64,000 nt of DNA, taken from assembly GCF_900178005.1 (NCBI RefSeq), contig NZ_FXBS01000005.1:186001-250000 (forward strand), in the 5' to 3' direction. This DNA is from Tuberibacillus sp. Marseille-P3662. GTDB taxonomy: Bacteria; Bacillota; Bacilli; Bacillales; Sporolactobacillaceae. Of this stretch, positions 52,848-62,206 are shown one piece after another. The position numbers were made by a program, and so were the translations under genes. The notes below the pieces were generated by a model. That model saw only the letters and a program-made list of their open reading frames with translations. It did no database searches and was not told the DNA's origin. Each line of letters opens with the position of its first letter. Position 1 is the stretch's first letter.

Positions 52848-53069
52848 ATATATGCACTCCTTTGTTCGAGTCATTTCATTCCATCTTTACTATACCATAT
52901 AACTTTTATATCATGGAAATGAGCGGGTTACGGTTTGTCGAGTTGTCACTCGTTTGCCATATTTTGTGCGGATAATAGACATTTATAAGTGAAACGTTGT
53001 CAACCGTTTATCAATTAAACAACAAGGTGTATCCTTAGAGAAGAAGAAAGAAGGGGGTCACAAGAAGTC

Positions 53070-54044
53070 ATGGCTTCATTATTTGAAGAAATGAAAGTTG
53101 AATTAAAAGAAACGAGGCCGAAAATTGTTTTTCCGGAAGGATCAGATAAGCGGGTCGTGGATGCTGTCATCCAACTTGCGCGTGACAAGGTGGTTTACCC
53201 ACTATTAATTGGCGAGCGTTCCGAGTTAGATGAAGACGTCTTGCGCTTGGAGAATGAAGGGCATCTCGAGATTCGTCACGTTAAGGACGACGATGTGTCT
53301 GATGAATTGGTACAAGCCCTCGTTGAACGCCGTAAGGGTAAAACAGATGAAGCGACGGCGAAACAATGGATTCAGGATGAGAACTACTATGGTACGATGC
53401 TTGTATATACTGGTCAGGCGGATGGCCTGGTGAGTGGTGCCGCCCATTCTACAGCGGACACCGTTCGTCCAGCTTTACAGATTATCAAGACGAAGGAAGG
53501 CGTCAAAAAGACATCGGGAGCTTTTATCATGGTTAAAGATGATGAAAAGTTGGTCTTTTCGGACTGCGCGATTAATATTGCGCCGGATAGTCAAGATTTA
53601 GCGGAAATCGCAGTTGAAAGTGCTAGTACAGCCAAGGCATTCGACATAGATCCCCGCGTCGCCATGCTAAGTTTTTCAACCAAAGGTTCCGGACAAGGGC
53701 CTGAAGCAGACAAGGTCGTCGAAGCGACCCGGTTAGCACAAGATAGGGCCCCGGAATTGCCGATTGACGGTGAGTTTCAATTTGACGCTGCCTACGTGAC
53801 CGATGTTGCAGAGAAAAAGGCCCCTGACTCTGAGTTAGCCGGTCATGCCAATGTGTTTGTCTTTCCAAGCTTGGAAGCGGGTAATATTGGCTATAAAATG
53901 GTTCAGCGCCTTGGCGGCTATGATGCGGTAGGGCCGGTTTTGCAAGGCTTGAATAAACCGGTCAATGATTTATCGCGCGGTTGTTCTGCGGAAGACGTTT
54001 ATAAATTGGCGCTTATTACAGCGACGCAAAGTATTGCGAAATAA
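53070..54044 (+). CDS. pta: Phosphate acetyltransferase
   Basis: 324 residues with KIVFPEGSDKRVVDA at the start and LVSGAAHSTADTVRPALQIIKT, the family signature. It interconverts acetyl-CoA and acetyl phosphate. GGGGGT lies about 11 bases before the ATG. A good terminator follows. Confidence 0.95.
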   Translation: MASLFEEMKVELKETRPKIVFPEGSDKRVVDAVIQLARDKVVYPLLIGERSELDEDVLRLENEGHLEIRHVKDDDVSDELVQALVERRKGKTDEATAKQWIQDENYYGTMLVYTGQADGLVSGAAHSTADTVRPALQIIKTKEGVKKTSGAFIMVKDDEKLVFSDCAINIAPDSQDLAEIAVESASTAKAFDIDPRVAMLSFSTKGSGQGPEADKVVEATRLAQDRAPELPIDGEFQFDAAYVTDVAEKKAPDSELAGHANVFVFPSLEAGNIGYKMVQRLGGYDAVGPVLQGLNKPVNDLSRGCSAEDVYKLALITATQSIAK

Positions 54045-54054
54045 AAATAAAGGT

Positions 54055-54092
54055 AAAAGCCCCGGGAGCATATGTGGCTTCCGGGGCTTTTT
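54055..54092 (+). terminator. Terminator after pta
   Basis: 11-bp GC-rich stem (54055-54065 with 54081-54091) ending in a T-run. Confidence 0.9.
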
Positions 54093-54107
54093 ATGTACAT
54101 ATATTTA

Positions 54108-54125
54108 CATGTGTCTTTACACATG
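54108..54125. promoter_or_regulatory. Inverted repeat upstream of the Na+/solute symporter genes
   Basis: CATGTGT, CTTT, ACACATG: a perfect seven-base dyad about 70 bases before the small partner gene. Possible operator. Confidence 0.35.
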
Positions 54126-54196
54126 ATTTTTATTATGTAATAATAATCATGACATGATCTTGTGTATGATTTCACAAAGGGGGAAGGGATTCTATA

Positions 54197-54391
54197 ATGA
54201 CAAGACAAAGTGTTTTTTGGGGAGTGGTTGTTGTATTGTTGGTGTTATTAGCCTATACCATCCCTTATACGTTGCTTCGAAGCATCAGTGCTTGGTATGG
54301 GAGTTTTCTCTTTTGGGCCGTCATTGGTGCTTTGATTATTTTCGCTAATGTCATGATCACGAAAGCATGGGGGGATCACGATGAATCCTGA
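54197..54391 (+). CDS. Small two-helix membrane partner of the Na+/solute symporter
   Basis: 64 residues, two transmembrane helices (about 8-28 and 35-55) and a charged end. Short two-helix proteins of this type (YhdT/DUF997- or DUF3311-like) often precede SSS-family transporters. It overlaps the symporter gene by 11 bases. AGGGGGAAGGGA precedes the ATG. Confidence 0.75.
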   Translation: MTRQSVFWGVVVVLLVLLAYTIPYTLLRSISAWYGSFLFWAVIGALIIFANVMITKAWGDHDES

Positions 54392-55883
54392 GTTGGTATG
54401 GTGGGCGCTTGCTGGTTATATCGTGTTGGCCTTGTTCGTGGCTTGGGGGTCGCGTAAAGGTACACAAACCTCGAATCTATCAGGTTACTTTCTTGGTGGT
54501 CGAAAAATGAACGGCGTATTGTCTGCGTTAAGCTATAGCGCGACCACCTATAGTGCGTTCATGATGGTCGGTCTAGCTGGTTTGACATACCAAGGAGGCG
54601 TAGGGGCTTTCGGGTTTGAAATGATTTATTTTATGGGTGTATCGCTCGTGTCCATTTTCGGACCACGGTTTTGGCTCGCTGGCAAACGATTCGGATATGT
54701 GACACCGGCGGAAATGATCGGCGATCGATATAACAGTCGCGCTGTGGCTATGGCCGTTGCCTTGACGAGTTGCCTATTTTTGATTCCGTATAGTGCGGTG
54801 CAATTAATTGGCGTGGGCTATTTGCTACAAGGTATTACAGACGGGGCCATCCCGTTTACAGTTGGTGTTGTCATAGCCACTGTGCTTGCGGTGGTATTTT
54901 CTTATGTTGCTGGGATTCGCTCGGTGATGTGGACGGATGCACTACAGGCCCTAGTCATGATCGTGACGGCCACGATTGTTGTGTTGTTGCTTGTTAGAGG
55001 TCTGGGTGGGTTTGACAGCTTTTTTACTACCTTAAAAACCGAGCATGCCGATATGCTAACGGTTCCTGGTAATGGCTATTTTAACATCTTTACATTTCTA
55101 GGACTCACGATACCCTGGTTTTTCTTCAGTCTGTCTAACCCACAAGTAAGCCAGCGGTTATTCATGCCCAAATCGCTGAAAAGTTTACGACACATGTTAT
55201 TAATTTTTCTAGTTTTCGGATTCATCTATACGATGGTATCCGTCATGTGGGGTTTTTCCGCCCTTATCATGTTTCCGGATCTGGCCTCGGCTGACTTGGC
55301 GACACCGAAATTATTGTCATCCGATCTAGTCCCACCCGTGTTAGGTGTCATCGTCATGGTTGGGATTTTAGCGGCGGCGATCTCAACGATTGACTCGATT
55401 TTACTCACACTGTCGTCGATGTTTGCCCGGGATGTTTACGGAAATGCATCCAAGCGAACCAATGACCGTCGCCAGCTCTTGGCAGGTAAAATCATCATCC
55501 CGGTGATTGCCGTTCTGGCGTTTGCTTTTGCGCAGTTGGAATTAGATTTAATTGCGATCCTTTCTGTGGCGGCATCTGCGGGTCTGATCGTGACCGTACC
55601 GGCAACCATCGGGACATTCTTTTGGAAAAAGGGAACCCAAGCGGGTGTGTTGATCAGTGTCATTGCGGGGGCCGTCTTGGTGATCTATCTTGAAGTGACC
55701 GGGCGTACACCGTTGCATCTCGCCTCTGGGATTTGGGGTTTGCTCATTTCGTCGATCCTATTTGTTGGTGTGAGTCTTGTTACGTCAGCGCCTGATGAAA
55801 AAGCGGAATGGTTTGTGGATCATTTGAAAGGTGAATTGCGGCAGCGGCAAAGAAAGTCTTCCACGGACAAAAATGTTTCGTAA
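54381..55883 (+). CDS. Sodium:solute symporter family permease
   Basis: 500 residues, about 13 transmembrane helices. SSS-family features: SGYFLGGRKMNGVLSALSY near the N-terminus, the TM2-3 segment GFEMIYFMGVS, PAEMIGDRYNSR, and ISTIDSILLTLSSMFARD in the Na+ site region. Substrate cannot be told; pantothenate, proline and acetate carriers are relatives, and the small partner upstream recalls the YhdT-PanF pair. Position beside pta does not fix the substrate. Confidence 0.88.
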   Translation: MNPELVWWALAGYIVLALFVAWGSRKGTQTSNLSGYFLGGRKMNGVLSALSYSATTYSAFMMVGLAGLTYQGGVGAFGFEMIYFMGVSLVSIFGPRFWLAGKRFGYVTPAEMIGDRYNSRAVAMAVALTSCLFLIPYSAVQLIGVGYLLQGITDGAIPFTVGVVIATVLAVVFSYVAGIRSVMWTDALQALVMIVTATIVVLLLVRGLGGFDSFFTTLKTEHADMLTVPGNGYFNIFTFLGLTIPWFFFSLSNPQVSQRLFMPKSLKSLRHMLLIFLVFGFIYTMVSVMWGFSALIMFPDLASADLATPKLLSSDLVPPVLGVIVMVGILAAAISTIDSILLTLSSMFARDVYGNASKRTNDRRQLLAGKIIIPVIAVLAFAFAQLELDLIAILSVAASAGLIVTVPATIGTFFWKKGTQAGVLISVIAGAVLVIYLEVTGRTPLHLASGIWGLLISSILFVGVSLVTSAPDEKAEWFVDHLKGELRQRQRKSSTDKNVS

Positions 55884-56033
55884 TGCAAAGTGAAAGGATA
55901 TAATCGGAGGGTAAATTCTTACACTTTTATAAAGAGGGGTTACTCGCCTTACTTGTGTAGAATCTCAATCTATCTAGGAGTTATCATAAATCCGCCTCTA
56001 CTTAATGAGGCCACTGAAAAAGTCCAATATTTT

Positions 56034-56083
56034 TAAAATCAGTCCACTTTTCTTCCGATATTGGGAGAAAGGTGGACTGATTT
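56034..56083. other. Long hairpin inside the left IS end
   Basis: AAATCAGTCCAC pairs with GTGGACTGATTT and the stem continues with TTTCTT/AGAAAG-like bases. It may block outside transcription from reaching the transposase. Confidence 0.6.
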
Positions 56084-56122
56084 CTTGTACAATAAGGGTA
56101 ATATATATAAGCGAGGGATTGG

Positions 56123-57557
56123 ATGATTGAACGCCAACTATCGATGAACCTAAGTGAATATGCAGGGTTATATGATGCCATTATTCCAAAAGACCATCTG
56201 CTAAGACAAATCAATGAACTGGTGGATTTTTCTTTTGTTTATGATGAACTCAAGGATAAGTATTGCCATGATAACGGACGAAATGTCGTGCATCCCATTC
56301 GTATGTTCAAATATCTTCTCTTAAAAACAATCTATAAGTTATCAGATGCGGACCTTGTGGAACGTGCTCTCGTCCGACATGTCTTTTGGCACCGGAGGAA
56401 GAAGTCATTGATTCAAGTTTATTGATGCATTTCCGTCGTCAACGATTAAAAGACAAGGATCTCCTTGATCTTTTAATCGGAGAAACAGTTGAGATCGCCA
56501 TCGACAAAAACATCATCCAATCCAAATCGATCATTGTGGACGCCACTCATACGAAAGCGAGGTACAATCAACTGACACCGCAGGAAATGCTCCGCAACCG
56601 ATCCAAAAAGGTTCGAAAAGAGATCTATTCGATTAATGAATCCATGAAAGAAAAGTTCCCGGAGAAGCCTCAAGTGGATACCATCGAAGCTGAAATTGAT
56701 TATACACGAGAGCTTGTCGAGGTGGTCGACAAAGAACCCACGTTGAAAGAATATCCCAGGGTGAAGGAGCCCTGAATCTCTTAAAGGAAACCGTGGAGGA
56801 TGACATCGCATTCCTCCAACATTCCGGGGACCCTGACGCCCGTGTCGGCCATAAGTCGGCCGATTCCTCATTTTTTGGGTACAAGACTCACCTGGCGATG
56901 AGTGAAGAGCGTATAATTACCGCAGCGACAGTCACCACAGGTGAAAAAAATGATGGAAAACAACTTGAAATCCTAATCGAAAAAAGCCAGGAAGCTGGGA
57001 TGCCGATCGACACAACTATTGGAGATGCCGCTTATTCCGATAAAGACAACCTGAAGTATACGTCTGATCACCATATAGAATTAGTCGCGAAACTGAACCC
57101 GGCCGTTTCTCATGGAAACCGTAAAGAAGAGGATTAATTTGAGTTCAATAAGGACGCCGGTATGTATGTGTGTCCAGCAGGTCATATGGCGATTCGAAAA
57201 GCGAAGCAAGAACGGAAAAATGAGGGTAAGAACTAACGGATGACGTATTATTTTGATGTGGAAAGGTGTAAGCGATGCCCATTGAGAGACGGCTGTTATA
57301 CAACGGGGGCTCAATTTAAAACGTATTCCGTGCGTATCAAATCAGAGGAGCACACGAATCAACTGACATTCCAAAATAGTGAGCCATTTAAGGAAAAGGC
57401 TAAAGAGCGATATAAAGTAGAGGCAAAGAATAGCGAATTAAAACATAGACACGGGTATGAGGTCGCCTCATCATCGGGTCTGGAAGGCATGCATATACAA
57501 GGAGCGGTGGCCACTTTCACCGTCAACTTAAAAAAAATACTGAAGCTGATGAGATAA
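56123..57557 (+). pseudogene. Broken IS1182-family transposase
   Basis: The protein is readable in pieces: frame 2 (56123 to about 56380), frame 1 (about 56386-56775) and frame 3 (about 56775-57557). A small deletion and frameshift occur where DMSF should join LAPEEEV (about 56380), a second frameshift near 56772, and in-frame stops at 57135-57137 and 57236-57238. Recognisable parts are the N-terminal DUF772-type region, DATHTKARYN with the DDE Asp, and the C-terminal DDE part (TIGDAAYSDKDNL; CPLRDGCY). It cannot make an active transposase. Confidence 0.88.
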
Positions 57558-57590
57558 AAAGTGACAGGCTATGTCCGCTCATTTCAAATA

Positions 57591-57633
57591 AAACAGCTGT
57601 TTCGGAAAAATAAATCCGAAACAGCTGTTTTTT
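57591..57633 (+). terminator. Terminator inside the right IS end
   Basis: Perfect 16-bp stem (57591-57606 with 57615-57630), eight-base loop, T-run. Confidence 0.92.
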
Positions 57634-57769
57634 CATGAAAACCAAGTGAACTTTTTTAAGAACCAGACAGTTCTTCAGTGGCCTCTACTTAATAAGATGG
57701 GTTCATTTTTCGCTTTTTAAGGTTGATAGACTTTACAACACCAGTATAGACGTGGTCGTTGGCACTGTG

Positions 57770-57985
57770 TTAAAGTTTGCCTTGTTTGATCCATGTCATA
57801 ATCATTAAACTTTGGACTAAGATCCAAATGCTTAAAAGGGAGATCATTATTATAAAAATTCCAAGCTCACGTATAGCTTTGAGTCCTTCAATATTTAAGA
57901 CGGTAAAACCAATTAATCCTATATCCAGCAATATTAACACGACTAAAGGAGCCATCCATAATTTTCGCAAAGTTCTTTTATCCAT
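57770..57985 (-). CDS. Small two-helix membrane protein (possible immunity protein)
   Basis: 71 residues starting MDKRTLRKLWMAPL; AAAAAGGTGTG lies about five to nine bases before the ATG. Two hydrophobic helices (about 11-30 and 40-65) and a short Lys tail. It follows a Gly/Ala-rich hydrophobic reading frame, and a decayed second copy of this gene lies at 58684-59260. Small two-helix proteins behind hydrophobic peptides are often bacteriocin immunity proteins; this is only a suggestion. Confidence 0.55.
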   Translation of the reverse strand: MDKRTLRKLWMAPLVVLILLDIGLIGFTVLNIEGLKAIRELGIFIIMISLLSIWILVQSLMIMTWIKQGKL

Positions 57986-58006
57986 ATTTCACACCTTTTT
58001 GGTATA

Positions 58007-58270
58007 TTAAAAACCATTTACTACAGACGATGAGGCATTACTCCAATCCCAATAAGAGTAATACATGTTGTCTCTCGCATTCTCTAGATAGGCACACGCG
58101 GATCTACTATATTCCATTCTTTGATGGGTAGCATATGACATGGAGGTCAGCCCGGTGAATGTAGAGAAAGCCCCGGCATAATTTGCTACAATCGCAACCC
58201 ATCCAGCGGGGCCAGTTGCAAATCCTGCTACAAGAGATACGAAACCTGCAATCATACCGAACCATCCCAA
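58007..58270 (-). pseudogene. Gly/Ala-rich hydrophobic protein, 5'-truncated (bacteriocin-like)
   Basis: 87 codons open from about 58276 to the TAA at 58007-58009. The first half is a hydrophobic stretch (FGMIAGFVSLVAGFATGPAGW and on), the second half polar with many Tyr and Trp. The frame begins directly after a stop, has only a TTG and no ribosome site, and abuts a plus-strand frame that also lacks its start. I infer that a rearrangement near 58266 removed the beginning. No family recognised. Confidence 0.45.
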
Positions 58271-58683
58271 AAGATTTTAAAAGTGCTAAAGGATTTACGC
58301 AAAAAGATATTAATAAAGCTTTGGAAGCTGCAGATCAAATAAAGAAAGAGGTTCAGGCCAAAAAGATTAATAAAGTACTAAATCTAGAATCAACTTCCCT
58401 TAACGGAAAAAATGATAGTAAAACATTAGCTTCAGGATCAGTCGCAATGGCTGGAGCATATGATAATTACTATAATTATGACTACGGTAATTCTCATTTT
58501 GTTGCGCAAGCATTAAGCGAATCGCCACATGAGTATGTTAGATATACTGGAAACACGTCAAGTAACAAGAACGCAAGTATATTCAATGATTTCAGAAACA
58601 ACATAGATCAATATGAATACTATATAATCCAACAGATGAACTCACCTAGTTGGAGCGAGGTGGGTTCTTTCTTTATTTTTTAG
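58267..58683 (+). pseudogene. Remnant coding region lacking its start (unknown family)
   Basis: The credible part runs from about IPKDFKSAKGFTQKD (58257-58300) to the TAG at 58681-58683. It is charged and helical first, then Tyr/Asn-rich (YDNYYNYDYG, DQYEYYIIQQMNSPSW). Upstream it runs into the minus-strand gene, so the real N-terminus is missing. The codon pattern looks genuine. It may be part of a secreted or SdpC-like toxin, but I cannot show this. Confidence 0.4.
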
Positions 58684-59260
58684 TCTGGTTTATAGACTTT
58701 ACAACACCAGTATAGACGTGGTCGTTGGCATCGTGTTAAAGTTTGCCTTGTCTGATTCATGTTACAATCATTAAACTTTGGATTAAGATCCAAATGCTTA
58801 AAAGGGAGATCATTGAGTCAATTTCATAAATGCTTATATTCATCATTGATCCGAACACTCGAATGGTCTAATGTATTAATGTTTGTTAATTCAGCGCGTT
58901 AACATCGTTGATTGGAACGGCAGGCGGCGACTCCTGCGGGAATAGCATGAGTCTTGAGACCCCGCAGCGCAATCAAGGATGATCAGCTAAATGCGTCACG
59001 TCCTGTGACAACGCTGATCCTACCCACATCCTGTGGGCATGAGGCTCAAGCCATGCCCGCGGAAAGCGTCCGCCTAGTGGAAATCAACAGGCCAAGCACA
59101 CTTACACATGTTTGGGTTTTCTGCTTTAGTCTTGAATGATGAATTTGACTCATTATTATAAAGATTCCAAGCTCACGTATAGCTTTGAGCCCTTCAATAT
59201 TTAAGACAGTAGGAGCTATCCATATTTTTCACAAAGTTCATTTATCCATGTTTCACCCCA
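58684..59260 (-). pseudogene. Decayed duplicate of the 57.7 kb small membrane gene, split by a MITE-like element
   Basis: 58690-58813 matches 57728-57851 and 59153-59260 matches 57851-57990 with small changes. The second part lacks about 45 bases found in the intact copy. The break at 58813/59153 is the MITE-like element. So this 643-base stretch without a gene is a dead duplicate plus an insertion. Confidence 0.75.
58814..59152. mobile_element. MITE-like element, copy B
   Basis: 339 bases with the same terminal repeats as copy A (one mismatch at the right end). Comparison with the intact sequence at 57.85 kb shows an ATT target duplication if the element is read as GAGTC...GACTC. It carries an extra internal segment (about 58968-59043) with small hairpins (GATCAGC/GCTGATC, GTCAC/GTGAC, CCCAC/GTGGG) absent from copy A. 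Confidence 0.78.
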
Positions 59261-59326
59261 TGAAACCCATGTTATGTTGTTAACCCTTCTTAATGAAGCC
59301 CCTTCCTAACTTTCGTCAATCAAAAG

Positions 59327-60157
59327 TCATCCAAACACTTTTTCATTCCGTTTCACCATGCGGTCGTAATAATTGGAAAGCGATTGGACTTCTTCCAGAT
59401 TAAGCTGGGATGGGGTGATTTGGCCCAATTCGCGCAAGGTCATATAAAATAGTGCCATCACTTTGGATACATCGAGATCCTCGCCTGTGATTTCCGCAAG
59501 CGAGACCATGTTTTCAGGGACAATGTGGGGATAGGCGAATTTCGTTTGCTCCCCTTGGAGGGCTCGTTCGTAAAAGTCTTTGATCAAGCGGGCTCGCCCG
59601 GCTCCGGTACCGTCAATACAGAGATAGACTTGAACAGCGACACCGTGGCGCAGGCGCCGCTGGGAAATGCCCGCGAATTTCCTCCCATTAACGCTCAAAT
59701 CATAGCTTCCCGGACAATAAGATGTGGCAATCTCACGTGCTTCAATATTTAAATGATAGGGCACAAGCATTTTTTTAATAAAATCCGTCATGGCCTCGTA
59801 ACCGGTATTAATAGAAATCCCATTTTCAGCCTCGGGAAAAATCAATGATATATTTAAGACCCCTTCATCCAAGGGAACAGCCAACCCCCCTGAATTTCGG
59901 ACGATATAGTGACACTTCTGTTCTTCTAAATAGTTCAGTCCATTCTGCAGGTGAGGGAGTCGAGTATCTTGAATACCTAAAATAACGGTGTCATGATGGA
60001 CCCAGGTTCGAGCGACAGGTGACGAGTGACCTTGTCCAACGGAATCACACAAGGCATCATCAATAGCGAAGGATTGTTTAGCCTCAAAGCTGGGTCCCAG
60101 TGTCGTTTGATCGATCACACGCCATTGGGATTGAGATAGGATCGATGGTGCATGCAT
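59327..60157 (-). CDS. lipL: Octanoyl-[GcvH]:protein N-octanoyltransferase
   Basis: 276 residues of the lipoate-protein ligase fold. RNSGGLAVPLDEGVLNISLI is the lipoyl-transferase block; ATSYCPGSYDLSVNGRKFAGISQRR holds the active Cys148 and conserved Lys. LipL moves octanoyl from GcvH to the E2 subunits in the Bacillus lipoate route. B. subtilis ywfL (lipL) has about 281 residues and lies near pta. AAGGAG lies eight to nine bases before the ATG. Confidence 0.93.
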   Translation of the reverse strand: MHAPSILSQSQWRVIDQTTLGPSFEAKQSFAIDDALCDSVGQGHSSPVARTWVHHDTVILGIQDTRLPHLQNGLNYLEEQKCHYIVRNSGGLAVPLDEGVLNISLIFPEAENGISINTGYEAMTDFIKKMLVPYHLNIEAREIATSYCPGSYDLSVNGRKFAGISQRRLRHGVAVQVYLCIDGTGAGRARLIKDFYERALQGEQTKFAYPHIVPENMVSLAEITGEDLDVSKVMALFYMTLRELGQITPSQLNLEEVQSLSNYYDRMVKRNEKVFG

Positions 60158-60305
60158 AGGACTTTCTCCTTAATCGACAATAATATTCCCAATTATATCA
60201 TGGTCAAGGATGATGAGTATACGGTGAAAAAAGTTAAACATTCGGGGAATCCGCTGGCAAGCGGCTAGAATGGACTTATAAAGAATACCATCAGACTAAG
60301 GGCTG

Positions 60306-60334
60306 TTTAAATTTTATCTGGGAACCGATATAAT
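60306..60334 (+). promoter_or_regulatory. Sigma-A promoter of the HD-domain operon
   Basis: TTTAAA (60306-60311), 17 bases, TATAAT (60329-60334). Predicted start near 60341. Confidence 0.6.
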
Positions 60335-60367
60335 AATGACATGATGAGACAGGATGTGACGGAGACA

Positions 60368-61657
60368 ATGATAAACGGGATGGACAAGCTTGAAGAGGAA
60401 AAAGTATTTAAAGATCCTGTACACCGCTATGTTCACGTCAGAGACCGTTTAATTTGGGATTTAATTGGAACAAGGGAATTTCAAAGATTGCGGCGCGTCA
60501 GGCAACTAGGCACAACCTTTCTAACCTTTCATGGTGCTGAACACAGTCGCTTCAGCCATTCCCTAGGCGTCTATGAAATTACGAGACGGATCATTGAGGT
60601 TTTCGAAGGTCGGCCGTACTGGGATGATGACGAGCGCCTGCTTTGTTTGTGCGCGGCCTTACTTCATGATGTCGGACATGGGCCGTTCTCACATACATTT
60701 GAAAAAATTTTTGGTATGGACCACGAAGCTTTTACGCAAAAAATGATTACCGGAGATACAGAGATTAATCGCGTCTTACGGCGTATGGGTGACGATTTTC
60801 CTGCTAATGTAGCTGAAGTGATCGACAAAACGTATGATAATAAATTAGTTGTCAGCTTGATTTCTAGTCAAATTGATGCCGACCGGATGGACTATCTTCT
60901 GCGCGATGCCTATTATACCGGGGTGAGCTACGGGCATTTTGATTTGGAGCGGATCTGGCGGGTGATGCGGCCGAGAGACGATCAAGTCGTCATCAAACAA
61001 AGCGGCATGCATGCGGTTGAGGATTACATTATGAGCCGGTATCAGATGTATTGGCAAGTTTACTTCCATCCCGTCACCCGCAGTGCCGAAGTGATTTTAT
61101 CGAAAATTTTACGCCGGGCTAGAGATTTGTATCATGAGGGATATAGGTTCCAACAAAAACCAGGCCATTTAATTCCATTATTTGACGATTCACTCACGCT
61201 TGAACAGTATATAAAATTGGATGAGGCCGTCATTATGTTCTATTTTCAAATCTGGCAAGATGAAGAAGACTCAATTCTTAGTGACTTATGCCAACGGTTT
61301 ATGAACCGCCGGTTATTTAAATATGTTGAATTTACGCCTAGTAACTTTAACGACTATTTCGAATTAAAGGAGGCGTTTGCGAAGGCGGGGATCGACCCAC
61401 GCTACTACTTGGTTGTCGATTCGTCTTCGGATTTGCCCTATGACTTTTATCGTCCTGGTGAAGAAGGCGAGCGCTTGCCGATTCATTTGTTAACCTCTGG
61501 AGGTGACTTGCGTGAACTTTCTCGTGAGTCAACGGTCGTTGAGGCGATTTCAGGTAAAAAAAGAACCGACCATAAATTATATTTTCCAAAAGACTTTATT
61601 GAAGCCATCGCTGATGAGACTGTCAAAACGCGAATTCAAGAATTACTCTATCAATAG
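60368..61657 (+). CDS. ywfO: HD-domain phosphohydrolase (YwfO-like)
   Basis: 429 residues. The HD metal motifs are HSRFSHSLGVYE and CAALLHDVGHGPFSHTFE; further SQIDADRMDYLLRDAYYTG, typical of the dNTP triphosphohydrolase-like group. The ATG at 60368 is preferred: an ATG at 60341 sits on the predicted transcription start and has no ribosome site; a GGAG precedes 60368. B. subtilis YwfO has about 433 residues and is followed by ywgA, as here. It probably hydrolyses dNTPs. Confidence 0.9.
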   Translation: MINGMDKLEEEKVFKDPVHRYVHVRDRLIWDLIGTREFQRLRRVRQLGTTFLTFHGAEHSRFSHSLGVYEITRRIIEVFEGRPYWDDDERLLCLCAALLHDVGHGPFSHTFEKIFGMDHEAFTQKMITGDTEINRVLRRMGDDFPANVAEVIDKTYDNKLVVSLISSQIDADRMDYLLRDAYYTGVSYGHFDLERIWRVMRPRDDQVVIKQSGMHAVEDYIMSRYQMYWQVYFHPVTRSAEVILSKILRRARDLYHEGYRFQQKPGHLIPLFDDSLTLEQYIKLDEAVIMFYFQIWQDEEDSILSDLCQRFMNRRLFKYVEFTPSNFNDYFELKEAFAKAGIDPRYYLVVDSSSDLPYDFYRPGEEGERLPIHLLTSGGDLRELSRESTVVEAISGKKRTDHKLYFPKDFIEAIADETVKTRIQELLYQ

Positions 61658-61668
61658 GGGGATGCCGA

Positions 61669-62166
61669 ATGCTTGAGGATCATGCGAAGTTGTTGACACT
61701 TTTTTCCCATGCTGGAGAGGTTGTCGGCCGCAAAAAGCTGCAGAAGATTCTTTACATATTAAAAAAGATGGATTATCCGTTTCAACAAAAATATCAGTTC
61801 CATTTTTACGGGCCTTATTCTGAAGAATTGACCCTGCAAATAGAAGAACTCGGCAATTTGGGGTTTGTCCAAGAGACGCGCGAGGAAAAAGGGGGCTATC
61901 ATCAGTATCGATATGTCTTAACTGAATCAGGAGAAGAATTTTTAGGCCATTATGATATTGAATTGCCGGATATCCAAACGTTGATCCATCAGTTAAATGG
62001 ACAGAATTCACGCTTTCTTGAACTGATATCGACGATGTTATTTTTTGATGAATTAGATGAAGCGTCATTGGTTAACAAGGTGCAAGTTGTGAAGAAAAAG
62101 CAAAATTATACGATGGAGGAAATTCAATCGGGATTGGATTATCTCAAACAATTAAAATCCCATTAA
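61669..62166 (+). CDS. ywgA: YwgA-like protein
   Basis: 165 residues. LLTLFSHAGEVVGRKKLQKILYILKK followed by FHFYGPYSEELTLQIEEL is the YwgA pattern, resembling a winged-helix-type regulator fold; the C-terminal half is helical. Function unknown; the conserved pairing with the HD protein gene suggests a shared role. GGGGATG precedes the ATG, and the spacing to the HD gene is 11 bases. Confidence 0.85.
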   Translation: MLEDHAKLLTLFSHAGEVVGRKKLQKILYILKKMDYPFQQKYQFHFYGPYSEELTLQIEELGNLGFVQETREEKGGYHQYRYVLTESGEEFLGHYDIELPDIQTLIHQLNGQNSRFLELISTMLFFDELDEASLVNKVQVVKKKQNYTMEEIQSGLDYLKQLKSH

Positions 62167-62206
62167 TGTTCCGACATTATGGACAGAAAATAAAGGGTGA
62201 AGACAC

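Larger units (their letters stand above)
55999..57693. mobile_element. IS1182-like insertion sequence with 8-bp target duplication
   Basis: The element (56007-57685, 1679 bases) has inverted ends GAGGCCACTGAA (one more stretch matches with gaps) and is flanked by direct repeats TACTTAAT at 55999-56006 and 57686-57693. A long hairpin (about 56034-56083) lies inside the left end before the transposase, and a terminator lies inside the right end. Confidence 0.88.

Noticed and set aside
53623-53868. Minus-strand frame inside pta
   Set aside because: Composition (Arg, His, Gln, Trp) is typical of antisense shadow; pta is certain.
54197-54391. Small membrane peptide considered as a type I toxin
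   Set aside because: It overlaps the symporter gene, has two helices and no antisense RNA signals; a transporter partner fits better.
58183-58266. First 28 codons of the plus-strand frame ending at 58683
   Set aside because: This part is antisense to the hydrophobic minus-strand gene and unlike the rest in composition, so it is not taken as the true N-terminus.
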